The translations under genes were made by a program, and so were the position numbers. DNA of 53,141 nucleotides from Dehalococcoidia bacterium (lineage in GTDB: Bacteria > Chloroflexota > Dehalococcoidia > UBA3495), in the NCBI GenBank assembly GCA_030753265.1, contig JASMCQ010000046.1:1-53141 (forward strand). The letters run 5' to 3'. Shown here piece after piece: positions 27,296 through 35,789 of this stretch (positions are counted from its first letter, which is position 1; each line of letters starts with the position of its first letter). The notes beneath the pieces are model-generated. The model did not search any database, had not been told where the DNA came from, and was given only the letters and a program-made list of their open reading frames with translations.

Positions 27296-28681
27296 ATGAG
27301 GGAGCTAACTACTCGGGAGGTGTGGAGGGCGGTGCTGGGAGAGCTGCAGCTACAGCTACCCCGGCCGACATTCGAGACATGGTTGAAACAGACCGTGGGG
27401 ATTAGCTCAGACGAGCGTTCAATCGTCGTGGAAGTGCCCACCCCCTTCGCCGTGGCTTGGCTGGAGCGCCGGATGTACCAGTCCATCCAGAAGACGGTCG
27501 AGAAGGTCACCAGCCGTCCTCTGGACGTCCAATTCCAGGTGAAGACAGGGGCCGTCGCCCAGTTTGCCGAACCTCAGATGGCGAGCGGGGATTCAGGGAT
27601 GCTTACCGAAGATGAGCTGAGACCGTCTTCGCAGATGCCACCCCGCCAGATGCCGGCCCTCTGTCCCAAATACACGTTCGATACCTTCGTGGTCGGCGCC
27701 TCCAACGGGCTGGCCTACAACGCAGCTCGGGCGGTGGCGGACGCACCCGGCCAAGCTTACAACCCTCTGTTCATCTACTCCGGCGTTGGGCTGGGCAAGA
27801 CCCACCTGCTTCACGCCATCGGCCACGCTTGCGCCAGCAAGGGGTTGTCGGTGCTGTACGCGACATCCGAGCAGTTCACCAACGACTTCATCACCGCCAT
27901 CCGCAACCGGACCACCGAGGAGTTCCGCAGCCGCTATCGCAGTGTCAAGGTCTTGCTGATGGACGACGTGCAGTTCCTCAGCGGCAAAGAGCAGACCCAC
28001 GAGGGCTTCTTCCATACCTTCAACGACCTCCACACATCGGGCAACCAGGTCGTCATCTCCTCCGACCGGCCGCCCAAGTCCCTGGCCCTGCTAGAGGACC
28101 GGCTGCGCTCCCGGTTCGAATGGGGATTGATCGCCGACATCCAGCCTCCCAACCTGGAAACCCGGATGGCCATCCTGGCCTCAAAGGCCGGCCAGCTTGG
28201 AATTTCCGTGGAGGAGAGCATAATCGAACTCATTGCCAAGCGGGTCCAGAAGAACGTCCGGGAGCTGGAGGGGAGCTTGAACCAATTGGTCGCCCTCTCC
28301 CAGTTGATGAGTACCCCCATCACCCTGGAAACGACGGCGCGCGTCTTGGACGATAAGAGTGCCGACTCGGCCCGCCACGCCATTGACCCGGAGCGGATCA
28401 TCGACGAGGTCTCCCGCTACTTCAAGCTGGGCCCTCAAGACATCGTCGGCAGGAGCCGGACCCAGAAGATTGCCCAGGCCCGGCAGGTGGCCATGTACCT
28501 GCTCATCTACGAGTTGGAGTTGTCACCCACCCAAGTTGGACGTTTGCTGGGCGGCCGCGACCACGCCACGGTTATCCACGGTGCAGGCAAGATTAACTGC
28601 GGGATCAACGAAGACGGTAAGCTGCGGCAGCATGTTCTCATAATCAAAGAGGCCATTTTTACGGTGGCCGCCAGTCGATAA
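27296..28681 (+). CDS. dnaA: Chromosomal replication initiator protein
   Basis: DnaA binds origin boxes and melts the origin as an ATP-bound filament. The 461-residue protein has domain I (RAVLGELQLQLPRPTFETWL), a short linker (about 85-120), and the AAA+ domain with Walker A GVGLGKTH (about 163-170), Walker B LLMDDVQFL and sensor LEDRLRSRFEWGL. The C-terminal helix-turn-helix carries the DnaA signature VGRLLGGRDHATVIHG. The ATG at 27296 follows GGAGG (27281-27285) at a long spacing, and MRELTTREVWRAVLGELQ is a normal N-terminus. In-frame codons upstream are rejected. dnaN does not follow. Instead a convergent gene overlaps the 3' end by 159 bp, and a box array lies just after the stop. Confidence 0.98.
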   Translation: MRELTTREVWRAVLGELQLQLPRPTFETWLKQTVGISSDERSIVVEVPTPFAVAWLERRMYQSIQKTVEKVTSRPLDVQFQVKTGAVAQFAEPQMASGDSGMLTEDELRPSSQMPPRQMPALCPKYTFDTFVVGASNGLAYNAARAVADAPGQAYNPLFIYSGVGLGKTHLLHAIGHACASKGLSVLYATSEQFTNDFITAIRNRTTEEFRSRYRSVKVLLMDDVQFLSGKEQTHEGFFHTFNDLHTSGNQVVISSDRPPKSLALLEDRLRSRFEWGLIADIQPPNLETRMAILASKAGQLGISVEESIIELIAKRVQKNVRELEGSLNQLVALSQLMSTPITLETTARVLDDKSADSARHAIDPERIIDEVSRYFKLGPQDIVGRSRTQKIAQARQVAMYLLIYELELSPTQVGRLLGGRDHATVIHGAGKINCGINEDGKLRQHVLIIKEAIFTVAASR

Positions 28682-30757
28682 GCCGGCTGGAGATGTGGAT
28701 AGCGCCGGGTTCTCCGTGGATAACCAGCCCCACTTCGTGGATGACTTCCTTACTAAGGCGTTGGGTTTCACTGGCTGAGCCTCTGTTCCTCTCACGGATG
28801 GGGCCAACCACCGGCCTAGGTGGAGGCGGGTGTAGAGCCGGAAGGGCAGCTTCAGCGAGGTCTGGTCCAGCATGAGCCGGACCAATATCTTACGCCGTAG
28901 CGGGCGGGCCGCCAGGCAAGCGACGGCGCCAAACCCCGGTATCAAGGACAGCGCCATGACCAGTGGATTGTGGATGTTGGATCCTCCCGCCGAAACCGGC
29001 GCCTTCCGGCCCCGGAGCCGCGCCAGCTGAATCTTTGCCCAAAAAGTCGCCGTCCAGCCCAGCCGTAGCAGGCTACCCAAGGGGAACCGGAAGATGGCGG
29101 TCAGGATCATGTGGGCTCCCAGGTGGCGCAAGGCTCCACCGACCTCAGGCGAAGCCAGGTAGGTGTTTAGCTCTTTCGCCTCGGACGGGGCCAGCCTCCC
29201 TTCGCTGCTCCACCGGTCAATGCCGGCGCTGAGGAACGTCTGGGCGGCCTGCTCTCCGCCTTGCATGGCACGGGCCGTGGCCTGGTAGGCGCCCTTCCAG
29301 TTGAAAACACGGTACACCAGGCTTGCGATCCTCCCCCAGATCCGCAGTTCCCCGCTCTTCCAGGACCGGATCGATGCTTCCAGCTTCTCCGCTGCTTCTC
29401 CCAGCTCGGCAACCCCTTGGGCGCCGAGGCTGGCCGTCAAGGCCTCCGAGTTGGCGGCAACATAGCCGTGCAGCCTGGGGAGGTCCACATCGTCGAAAAC
29501 GGGGAAGTTGCCTGCCTTCATCACGGAGAGCCGTTGCCCTTTGGGCAGGAACGGCGTGGCCAGGGAAGACTCGAGGTCGATGATCTTGTAATCGCCGCCG
29601 GCGGTGAGGATAAGGTTGGTGTGGGCGTGTGGGTTGTGAGGGTTCACCTGCCATACCGACAGCCCGGCTTCGGCGAAGGCCTCGGAAATCTGTCCCGGGA
29701 GTTCTTTCGCGGTATCGTCGTTCTCAGCTTCCTTCCCAGCCACATACTGGGTGACGAATTCGAACTTGCCGTCCTGCTCGTTAACCGCCAGCACCGGCGA
29801 AACCATGTCGTTGCCAAACCGGTGTTTGGTAATCAGGCTGGCGACCTTCCGGCGGTATCCCGCGGCCTCCAGGGCCGCCCGGTTGCCGATGTAGGGGAAC
29901 TTTGCCTGGAAGGCGAGCCAGTAGATTATCCGGACCACGGCCGGGGGCTTGTAAATCTTGGAGGCCGTCCCTTGCTTCGGGTTCAGCCAAACCAGGCTGG
30001 CGATGGAACTGGCCATCCGGGGGGCTTCGCTATCTTGAATCACCTGATCCGGCGCCTGATCCAGCGTGGAGGTCCGGGAGGCGACGAATCTCGTGCTCCG
30101 GGCGTAGATGTAGGCCGGGGCTAGGATGAGGAGCCAGATCGCGCCCAGCAGATAACCGGCGGCTACGTCGGTGGGCCTGTGAGACGATTCATGGACCCGG
30201 GCCGGGCCGACGAGGATGACCAGGGCGCCAAGAACCACCAGCATCGGAACCAGCAGTTTCATCTCCAGCCGGTGGTAAACCGCCAGGAAGGCCATGAAAC
30301 CGAAGAACACCATGCTGCCGAAAACGTGCCCGCTGGGGAAGGAGGGGGCCGTGCTGGCCGGCGCCGCCTCGGGCCTGCTGCGGTCCACGATTTCTCCCAG
30401 AGTGAAATCACCCATTATCGAAACGAAGCCGATCGACATGGCTATTATTGTGAATACCACCGCCCCTCGGGTCTTCCCCAGGAGCAAGAGGACCGAGACC
30501 CCTACGAGCCCGTAGGCCATCCCTGCCTCGGCCCCCGTGAGGGCGGAAACCACCGAGAGCAACCCCGACAGACCGGGGATGCTCCAGCCGCTAACCCAGG
30601 CCAATACCGCCTGGTCCCGGGGGAGGAGCGCGTCATTGGTGACGTTGACGGTCAACCACGCTAGGAGGGCAGCCAGGAGGCCAACGGCGCTCATCCAAGC
30701 TACTACTCGTGGCCTGATGCTCGTTCTGGTTGAAACTTGTTGCGTCAGCGTAACCAT
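28523..30757 (-). CDS. PAP2-type phosphatase fused to a kinase-like domain
   Basis: A 744-residue membrane protein. The N-terminal part (about 1-220) is a PAP2/lipid-phosphate phosphatase with five or six membrane segments and the three catalytic motifs DRSRP (125-129), PSGH (141-144) and SSHRPTD with His193. Such enzymes remove phosphate from undecaprenyl diphosphate or phosphatidic acid. Residues about 260-480 resemble a protein-kinase/aminoglycoside-kinase fold: a β3-like SKIYK, then HNPHAHTNLIL and KIIDLES. The residue aligned with the catalytic Asp appears to be Pro376, so it may be a pseudokinase. A helical region and further hydrophobic stretches follow. ATG 30757 has GGGAGC upstream. 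The last ~53 codons lie antisense to dnaA. Confidence 0.8.
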   Translation of the reverse strand: MVTLTQQVSTRTSIRPRVVAWMSAVGLLAALLAWLTVNVTNDALLPRDQAVLAWVSGWSIPGLSGLLSVVSALTGAEAGMAYGLVGVSVLLLLGKTRGAVVFTIIAMSIGFVSIMGDFTLGEIVDRSRPEAAPASTAPSFPSGHVFGSMVFFGFMAFLAVYHRLEMKLLVPMLVVLGALVILVGPARVHESSHRPTDVAAGYLLGAIWLLILAPAYIYARSTRFVASRTSTLDQAPDQVIQDSEAPRMASSIASLVWLNPKQGTASKIYKPPAVVRIIYWLAFQAKFPYIGNRAALEAAGYRRKVASLITKHRFGNDMVSPVLAVNEQDGKFEFVTQYVAGKEAENDDTAKELPGQISEAFAEAGLSVWQVNPHNPHAHTNLILTAGGDYKIIDLESSLATPFLPKGQRLSVMKAGNFPVFDDVDLPRLHGYVAANSEALTASLGAQGVAELGEAAEKLEASIRSWKSGELRIWGRIASLVYRVFNWKGAYQATARAMQGGEQAAQTFLSAGIDRWSSEGRLAPSEAKELNTYLASPEVGGALRHLGAHMILTAIFRFPLGSLLRLGWTATFWAKIQLARLRGRKAPVSAGGSNIHNPLVMALSLIPGFGAVACLAARPLRRKILVRLMLDQTSLKLPFRLYTRLHLGRWLAPSVRGTEAQPVKPNALVRKSSTKWGWLSTENPALSTSPAGLSTGGHRKNGLFDYENMLPQLTVFVDPAVNLACTVDNRGVVAAAQQTSNLGG
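28694..28744 (+). promoter_or_regulatory. DnaA-box array, likely part of oriC
   Basis: Three direct repeats read TGTGGATAG (28694-28702), CGTGGATAA (28715-28723) and CGTGGATGA (28736-28744). Each differs by one or two bases from TGTGGATAA, the reverse complement of the classical box. Starts are exactly 21 bp apart, about two helical turns, so bound proteins would face the same side. A weaker fourth match, AGTCGATAA, sits exactly one period upstream (28673-28681) at the dnaA stop. Position beside dnaA supports an origin. No clear AT-rich unwinding element is visible nearby. Confidence 0.65.
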
Positions 30758-30830
30758 TTCACTTGCTCCCTGCCCGGTGTCTGGGATCTACGATCTCATT
30801 GGTGGAACGTTGGAACCCACATTATACCTA

Positions 30831-30836
30831 ATACCT
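30831..30836 (-). promoter_or_regulatory. Candidate -10 element for the PAP2-kinase gene
   Basis: TATAAT on the minus strand (30831-30836) lies about 75 bp upstream of the ATG. No good -35 is present at the right distance, so an activator may be needed or the match may be chance. Confidence 0.35.
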
Positions 30837-31019
30837 ATGGTAGGGCAGCTATCCGGCGTTGCCATCGCCCAGGCCACTGATTCTGGGCGGGACGAGCGGA
30901 CGAACATTCCGTCGGTCAGTTGGCTGACGTACCCATCGGCCGTTGGTATTAGTCCGGTGCGCCACCTGGCCTACCCGCGACCGCTTGGGCCGAAGGCGCG
31001 GGCGGGTTTTGGGCCGCGG

Positions 31020-31490
31020 CTATACCCCGCCGAAGGCGTCGTAGAACGCTCCCACCAGCACGCCGAAGAGCAGGTGGAGCATGAAGAAGCCCATGACCGT
31101 GGCGCGGGGATAATTCATGGCAAACATTCCAGGCGCTTGAACCGCTCCCGACCGGACCCCCAGGTGCATTATGGGCATCATTCCCATGCCCATGCCGGCA
31201 ACCACAGAATGCACGAACCCGAACAGCAACCCCCACGCGGCCAATGAGGACTCCAAGTCGAAGGCCTGGTAGATGCCTACATGGGCGAAAGCGAAGGCAA
31301 CGCTCATGACGGCGTGGATCATTGCTCCGGCCCCGTAGACCATGACCTTTTCCCGGAACATCATCGTGCCGAGAAGATTGAAGATGTTCATCTTCATCTG
31401 GTTCGGCATCATGGCGATGCCCATGTAGAGGACCGCGGCCATGATAGAGCCACTCAGCGCACCCGCTCCGATCGTTGCTGGAATATCCAT
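31020..31490 (-). CDS. Small four-helix membrane protein of unknown function
   Basis: A 156-residue integral membrane protein, rich in Met, Gly and Ala, with four likely transmembrane helices: about residues 5-28, 50-72, 80-105 and 128-152. I do not recognise a family. Short polar loops such as PNQMKMN and HLGVRSGAVQAPG separate the helices. The ATG at 31488-31490 is chosen because GGGAGGAAAC directly precedes it. A longer in-frame reading starts at 31877, but that extension overlaps the Nudix-like gene on the other strand and is low-complexity. The gene is divergent from the Nudix-like gene, with 139 bp between them. Confidence 0.75.
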   Translation of the reverse strand: MDIPATIGAGALSGSIMAAVLYMGIAMMPNQMKMNIFNLLGTMMFREKVMVYGAGAMIHAVMSVAFAFAHVGIYQAFDLESSLAAWGLLFGFVHSVVAGMGMGMMPIMHLGVRSGAVQAPGMFAMNYPRATVMGFFMLHLLFGVLVGAFYDAFGGV

Positions 31491-31629
31491 GTTTCCTCCC
31501 TGTCCAACGTTATGCGTACTTTCTCCACGGTTAGATGCCGCCAGATGAGAGGGTGATGCGACGGGCCGCGTTGGAGCTTGCGCCGCGACCTTCTCGGCCA
31601 AGGGCCACGGATAGCAATTCTGTCGTACA

Positions 31630-32121
31630 ATGATGGAACGAGTGGACGTTTCGATGCTAATCAAGCGGTCCGTGGCGCTGGCGGTGGCCCAGCCGGGCGA
31701 GCCCCGGAAAGTCCTGCTGGTGTGCCGCCCCGAGGACGACGAAGAGCTGCCCGGCATGTTGGGCCTGCCCGCCGCGTCATGCCGCACCGGCGAGTCCCAC
31801 GAGGCGGCGGCCCGGCGGATCGGGCCGCAAAAGCTCGGCACGGGGATCACTCTGGGAGAGCGCCTGGCCACCGGCACCCAGGTCCGGGCCGGCTACACCC
31901 TGGAGATGTCCCTCTACTCGGCGACGCTGAACCAAGCCGCGCCCAGTTTGCGCTCGGGCCGGGGAACGAGCCAGGCAGTTACCCGGTATGTGGCCTGGCG
32001 CTGGGGCGACCCATCGGAGTTGGCGGATTCGGCGCGCCGGGGTTCTCTGTGCTGCCGGCTTCTATTGGAAACCCTGCCACCGGCCCAGAACGGTCCCGGC
32101 GGGCCACCGCTATTCAGGTAA
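31630..32121 (+). CDS. Degenerate Nudix-like protein
   Basis: A 163-residue protein whose first half looks like a Nudix hydrolase: a strand KRSVALAVAQPGEPRKVLLV, then LPGMLGLPAASCRTGESHEAAARRI and KLGTGITLGERL in place of the Nudix box. The REUxEExGU part reads RRIGPQKLG, so the metal-binding glutamates are missing and catalysis is doubtful. The C-terminal half has YVAWRWGDPSELADSARRGS, as in many Nudix proteins. It lies 9 bp before thiI and is probably co-transcribed with it. No good ribosome-binding site precedes 31630. A later ATG at 31654 is an alternative. The family assignment is moderate. Confidence 0.65.
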   Translation: MMERVDVSMLIKRSVALAVAQPGEPRKVLLVCRPEDDEELPGMLGLPAASCRTGESHEAAARRIGPQKLGTGITLGERLATGTQVRAGYTLEMSLYSATLNQAAPSLRSGRGTSQAVTRYVAWRWGDPSELADSARRGSLCCRLLLETLPPAQNGPGGPPLFR

Positions 32122-32130
32122 GATAGGCCC

Positions 32131-33306
32131 ATGAAGACCCACGTAATCGTCAAGACCCACGAGTTGGCCCTGAAAGGCAAGAACCGGCCCTGGTTCATGC
32201 GGAAGCTGGTGGACAACCTCCGCAAGGCCACTCAAGGCACCGAGGTCCAAGCCGTGTGGCAGGGCCACATGCTGGCCGGTCTTACCCTGGCGGATGAGGC
32301 CGCCTGGCCTGCCGTGGCGGAGCGGGTGAAGGACTGCTTCGGCGTCGCCAAGTTCTTCATGGCCTACGAAGTCCCGCCCAGCCTCGACAGTGTCATGGAG
32401 GCGCTGCCTGCTCTGCTGGAGGGCCGCTCCTTCGAGTCCTTCCGCATCACAGCCAACCGGGCCGACAAGCGGTTCCCGGTCAATTCCGAACAGATCAACC
32501 GTGATCTGGGAACCTTTGTCAAAGATCTCTCGGGGGCCAGGGTGGACTTGACCAACCCGGGCCTTGAGATATTCCTGGACGTGCAGCCCAAGGGGATCCT
32601 CCTCTATTTCCACGCGGTGGCCGGCTACGGGGGGCTGCCGGTGGGCGTCAGCGGCGACGTGATGACGATGCTCTCCGGCGGCATCGACTCCCCGGTCGCC
32701 GCCTGGCAAATGATGAAACGAGGATGCCGGGCCCACTTTGTCCACTTCCACAGCTACCCTCTGGTGGATATGTCGTCGATGGAAAAGGTGGATGAGCTGG
32801 TGCAACTCCTGACCCGGCACCAGTACGGTTCCAGCCTCTTCCTGGTTCCTTTGGCGGAGATTCAGAAGCAGATCATCGTGGCCACGCCCCCGGCCTACCG
32901 GGTGATAATGTATCGTAGGTTCATGGTGCGGATCGCCGAGGCCCTGGCCCTTCGCCACGGAGCCAAGGCGATCGTGACAGGGGAAAGCTGCGGCCAGGTC
33001 AGCTCGCAGACCCTGGACAATATCGGGGTAATCGACCGGGCGGTCGAGATGACCATCCTGCGCCCGTTAGTGGGGTTCAACAAAGAGGAGATCGTCACCG
33101 TCGCCCGCGGCATCGGGACGTTCCCCATTTCAATCCAGCCGGACCAGGATTGCTGCAGCCTATTCGTGCCCAAGCACCCGGAGACCCGCGCCAAGCTGGA
33201 GAACGTGTGCCGGCTGGAAGGCCCTCTGGCGGTGGATGACCTGGTGCAAGACGCCCTGGCGAGGACCGAGAGGAAGGAGTTCACCGCCTTCGAGATAGCC
33301 GGGTAG
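32131..33306 (+). CDS. thiI: tRNA uridine 4-sulfurtransferase ThiI (no rhodanese domain)
   Basis: ThiI makes 4-thiouridine at tRNA position 8, and in some bacteria supplies sulphur for thiamine. The 391-residue protein has an N-terminal ferredoxin-like plus THUMP region (about 1-165) and an ATP-pyrophosphatase domain with the PP-loop SGGIDSPVAAWQMMKRG (about 182-198). The GESCGQVSSQTLDNI and QDCCSLFVPKHP motifs follow. The C-terminal rhodanese domain of the E. coli enzyme is absent, which is common in other phyla. ATG 32131 lies 9 bp after the Nudix-like gene. The ribosome-binding site is weak. The next gene is 351 bp away. Confidence 0.96.
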   Translation: MKTHVIVKTHELALKGKNRPWFMRKLVDNLRKATQGTEVQAVWQGHMLAGLTLADEAAWPAVAERVKDCFGVAKFFMAYEVPPSLDSVMEALPALLEGRSFESFRITANRADKRFPVNSEQINRDLGTFVKDLSGARVDLTNPGLEIFLDVQPKGILLYFHAVAGYGGLPVGVSGDVMTMLSGGIDSPVAAWQMMKRGCRAHFVHFHSYPLVDMSSMEKVDELVQLLTRHQYGSSLFLVPLAEIQKQIIVATPPAYRVIMYRRFMVRIAEALALRHGAKAIVTGESCGQVSSQTLDNIGVIDRAVEMTILRPLVGFNKEEIVTVARGIGTFPISIQPDQDCCSLFVPKHPETRAKLENVCRLEGPLAVDDLVQDALARTERKEFTAFEIAG

Positions 33307-33372
33307 GCGCCTGGAGTGCTACCCCGCAAATAGCTCAACACCGGCGATATTCCGCATCCTTCCCTCCCCTCC

Positions 33373-33450
33373 ACCGTCATTCCGGCCCTTCCGTGGAAGG
33401 GGAATCCAGAAAAGCGTCGACTGGCTCCCCACCTTCGCCGGGAAGACGGG
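33373..33450. repeat. Decayed copies of the CATTCCGGC-type intergenic repeat
   Basis: The 351-bp gap 33307-33657 has no gene. Around 33373-33450 it holds CGTCATTCCGGCCCTTCC and ACCTTCGCCGGGAAGACGGG, related to the tandem units at 8311-8455 but more diverged. Confidence 0.55.
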
Positions 33451-33657
33451 CCAGTTATCAAGCAATCCGCCAGATACGAGGCTAGCGGCTACCCGCCATT
33501 GCGGCCGTGGTACTATGCACCTGGCGCATCAACCAGCTGCGCCGGCGGTCTTGCCGGGCGGCCAACCGGGGTCAACCGCTCAGCAAGTTCGTCTGCAAGC
33601 GAATTCGTCCAGGGCCATCACCCCCGAAAAAGGCGCTCAACAAGGGCATTGGAAATC

Positions 33658-34746
33658 ATGGCGCGAATCTCGGGTCCCACGGTCGAAGAACCCTGGCCGG
33701 CGGTTACCGCCGCCGACCGGCGACGCCTGCTGGCCGGTCTGCTGCGGGAGGTTTCCCGGACCTTCTACCTCACGCTACGGGTACTACCCTCAAGCTTGCG
33801 CGAGCCCGTCGGCTTGGCCTATCTGCTGGCCAGGGCCGCCGACACGGTGGCCGACACGCGGCTGATATCACCGGGCGACCGCCTGGGCCATCTTCTGGGG
33901 TTCCGCGACCAGGTCAAGGGGCCGGCCCGGCTGGAAGACCTGCGGAGATTGGAGCAGGCGCTGACTGAAATGCAGTCGAGCCCGGCGGAGCGGGAGCTGC
34001 TGACCCGACTGCCCTCGGCCTTTTCGATGCTGGAAGCGTCGCCGGAGCCGGACCGGGCCCTGGTCCGTTCCGTGGTGGTGGCCCTCACCCGCGGCATGGA
34101 GACCGACCTGACCACCTTTCCGGCGGAGGATTCCGGCCGGATCGCGGCCCTTGCTGATGACGCGGCCCTGGACCGTTACACCTATGACGTGGCCGGCTGC
34201 GTGGGCGAGTTCTGGACCGCGATCACTATGGCCCACGTTCCGGCGCTCAAGACCTGGGACGGCGAGGGGATGGCCCGGACCGGCGTGTCATTCGGCAAGG
34301 CGCTCCAGCTGACCAACGTTCTCCGGGACGTGCCCAAGGACCTGCGTATCGGGCGCTGCTACCTGCCCCAATCCAGTCTGTCCGGCCTGGGCTTATCTCT
34401 GGAGGAGCTGTTGGACCCGTCCAGCGGCGTCACGGCTCGTCCGGTCCTGGTGGCGTGGATCGAGACGGCACTGGGGCATTACGCTGCCGCCGAGGAGTAT
34501 CTGCTGGCCATCCCCCGCCGGTGCGTGCGGCTCCGTCTCGCGGTCCTCTGGCCGGTCCTCATCGGACTGGCGACCCTGGCCCAGCTGGCCCGAAACCGGC
34601 AGTGGCTCGACCCGGACCACCCGTCTCGGGTCAGCCGCCGGTGGGTGTACCGGACCATGGCCGTCTCCTGGCCCGCCTCCCCCTCCAACCGGCTCCTACG
34701 AGCCTGGATCGCGCACCTGCGCAGACAGGTGGAGGCGGCTCTCTAG
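33658..34746 (+). CDS. Squalene/phytoene synthase family protein
   Basis: A 362-residue head-to-head prenyl synthase that would condense two C15 or C20 diphosphates to squalene or phytoene. Both Asp-rich motifs are intact: ARAADTVAD (62-66) and LTNVLRDVPKDLR (D224, D228), plus SRTFYLTLRVLP at about 33-44 and GRCYLP. A hydrophobic stretch at about 300-322 may touch the membrane. The ATG at 33658 is chosen over an in-frame extension of 53 codons that lies in non-coding sequence. No HpnC/D/E, phytoene desaturase or hopene cyclase genes are nearby, so the product cannot be decided. Confidence 0.9.
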   Translation: MARISGPTVEEPWPAVTAADRRRLLAGLLREVSRTFYLTLRVLPSSLREPVGLAYLLARAADTVADTRLISPGDRLGHLLGFRDQVKGPARLEDLRRLEQALTEMQSSPAERELLTRLPSAFSMLEASPEPDRALVRSVVVALTRGMETDLTTFPAEDSGRIAALADDAALDRYTYDVAGCVGEFWTAITMAHVPALKTWDGEGMARTGVSFGKALQLTNVLRDVPKDLRIGRCYLPQSSLSGLGLSLEELLDPSSGVTARPVLVAWIETALGHYAAAEEYLLAIPRRCVRLRLAVLWPVLIGLATLAQLARNRQWLDPDHPSRVSRRWVYRTMAVSWPASPSNRLLRAWIAHLRRQVEAAL

Positions 34747-34829
34747 TCAGGTTGCCGTCGACTAATTATCGCTGTCTGCCAACATTGAAGGAGAAACCGG
34801 GTTGGTCCGAACACCCAGCTCCTGCCGCC

Positions 34830-35633
34830 TTACATGACGGCTTGCTCTTCCGCTGGGATGTCGGTTATGAACATGCGGCTGGGATAGTGGGTGATCATCA
34901 GGTCCGGCTTGCTCTCCCTGACCAGCGTCTGTAGCGTCACGCCGCAGGCCCAGAACACCGGCACCTCTCCGGGCAGCAGCTTGGGACCTACCGCCCACTC
35001 CGATTTCGACATGTCGTCGATGCCGAGGGCCGCGGGATCTCCGATGTGAATCGGGGCGCCGTGATGGCCGGGAAAGCGGGAGGATACCTGCACCGCCCGG
35101 GACACCTGGTGGTTGGGTATCGGGCGCATGGTGACAACCAGCGGCCCGTGGAAGATACCGGCGGGGGTAGTGGGGATATTCGTGAGGTAGATGCCCGACC
35201 CCGTTTCCTCTCCCTGGCGCCACCGGGGCACGATTCCCGCCCCCTCCAGTGCGGCCTCGAAGGTGCCGCTGCACCCCATGAGGAAGGTCACCAGATCATC
35301 CCGCCAGTGTTGGGTGAGGTCCGATGGCTCGTCCACCACCTCGCCCTTGACCATGACACGATACCGGGCCACGTCGGTACGGATGTCGGCGCCGGGGGCC
35401 AGGTCGGAGACTATCGGGTCTCCCGGGTCCAGGACCTCCAGCAGGGGGCAAGGCTTTGGGTTACGCTGGCAGAAGAGGAGAAAGTCGAAGGCCTGGTCCC
35501 GAGGCATGATGGCAATCGCCGCGTTGGTGAAACCAAGGCAGAGGCCGCTGGTGCGGTCGGTCCACTTGCCTTCCCGGAATATTTGGCGGGCTTCCACGGG
35601 AATGGTTGGCATGTCCTGGCGCGTCAATAACAT
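34830..35633 (-). CDS. DUF1445 family putative hydro-lyase
   Basis: A 267-residue protein of the DUF1445 family, to which the mitochondrial D-glutamate cyclase also belongs. Family blocks are RNPKPCPLLEVLDPGDP, PGADIRTDVARYRVM, WRDDLVTFLMGCSGTFEAAL and the following NIPTTPAGIFHGPLVVTMRP, HHGAPIHIGDP and VPVFWACGVT. The ATG at 35631-35633 is chosen because the protein then has the usual length. GAGGGAAGTGAA lies upstream, and the alternative start at 35690 adds 19 unconserved residues. The enzyme may cyclise or dehydrate a dicarboxylic amino acid or hydroxy acid. It shares strand with the gene upstream, but has its own promoter. Confidence 0.9.
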   Translation of the reverse strand: MLLTRQDMPTIPVEARQIFREGKWTDRTSGLCLGFTNAAIAIMPRDQAFDFLLFCQRNPKPCPLLEVLDPGDPIVSDLAPGADIRTDVARYRVMVKGEVVDEPSDLTQHWRDDLVTFLMGCSGTFEAALEGAGIVPRWRQGEETGSGIYLTNIPTTPAGIFHGPLVVTMRPIPNHQVSRAVQVSSRFPGHHGAPIHIGDPAALGIDDMSKSEWAVGPKLLPGEVPVFWACGVTLQTLVRESKPDLMITHYPSRMFITDIPAEEQAVM

Positions 35634-35661
35634 TTCACTTCCCTCACTATGGTGTGGTTCA

Positions 35662-35690
35662 AGCATACACCGGGGACCGGCCCGGTACAA
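35662..35690 (-). promoter_or_regulatory. Promoter of the DUF1445 gene
   Basis: On the minus strand TTGTAC (35685-35690) and TATGCT (35662-35667) are 17 bp apart, about 30 bp before the ATG. Confidence 0.5.
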
Positions 35691-35789
35691 TTTCCCTTCT
35701 CCCGGGTCTCCGATCCCACGATGCGCCCTACACTCGCCGGAGGACGGAGGCTTCTCCCCCGGCGGCTTCTCCTGAAGTACCTCGCGTTG

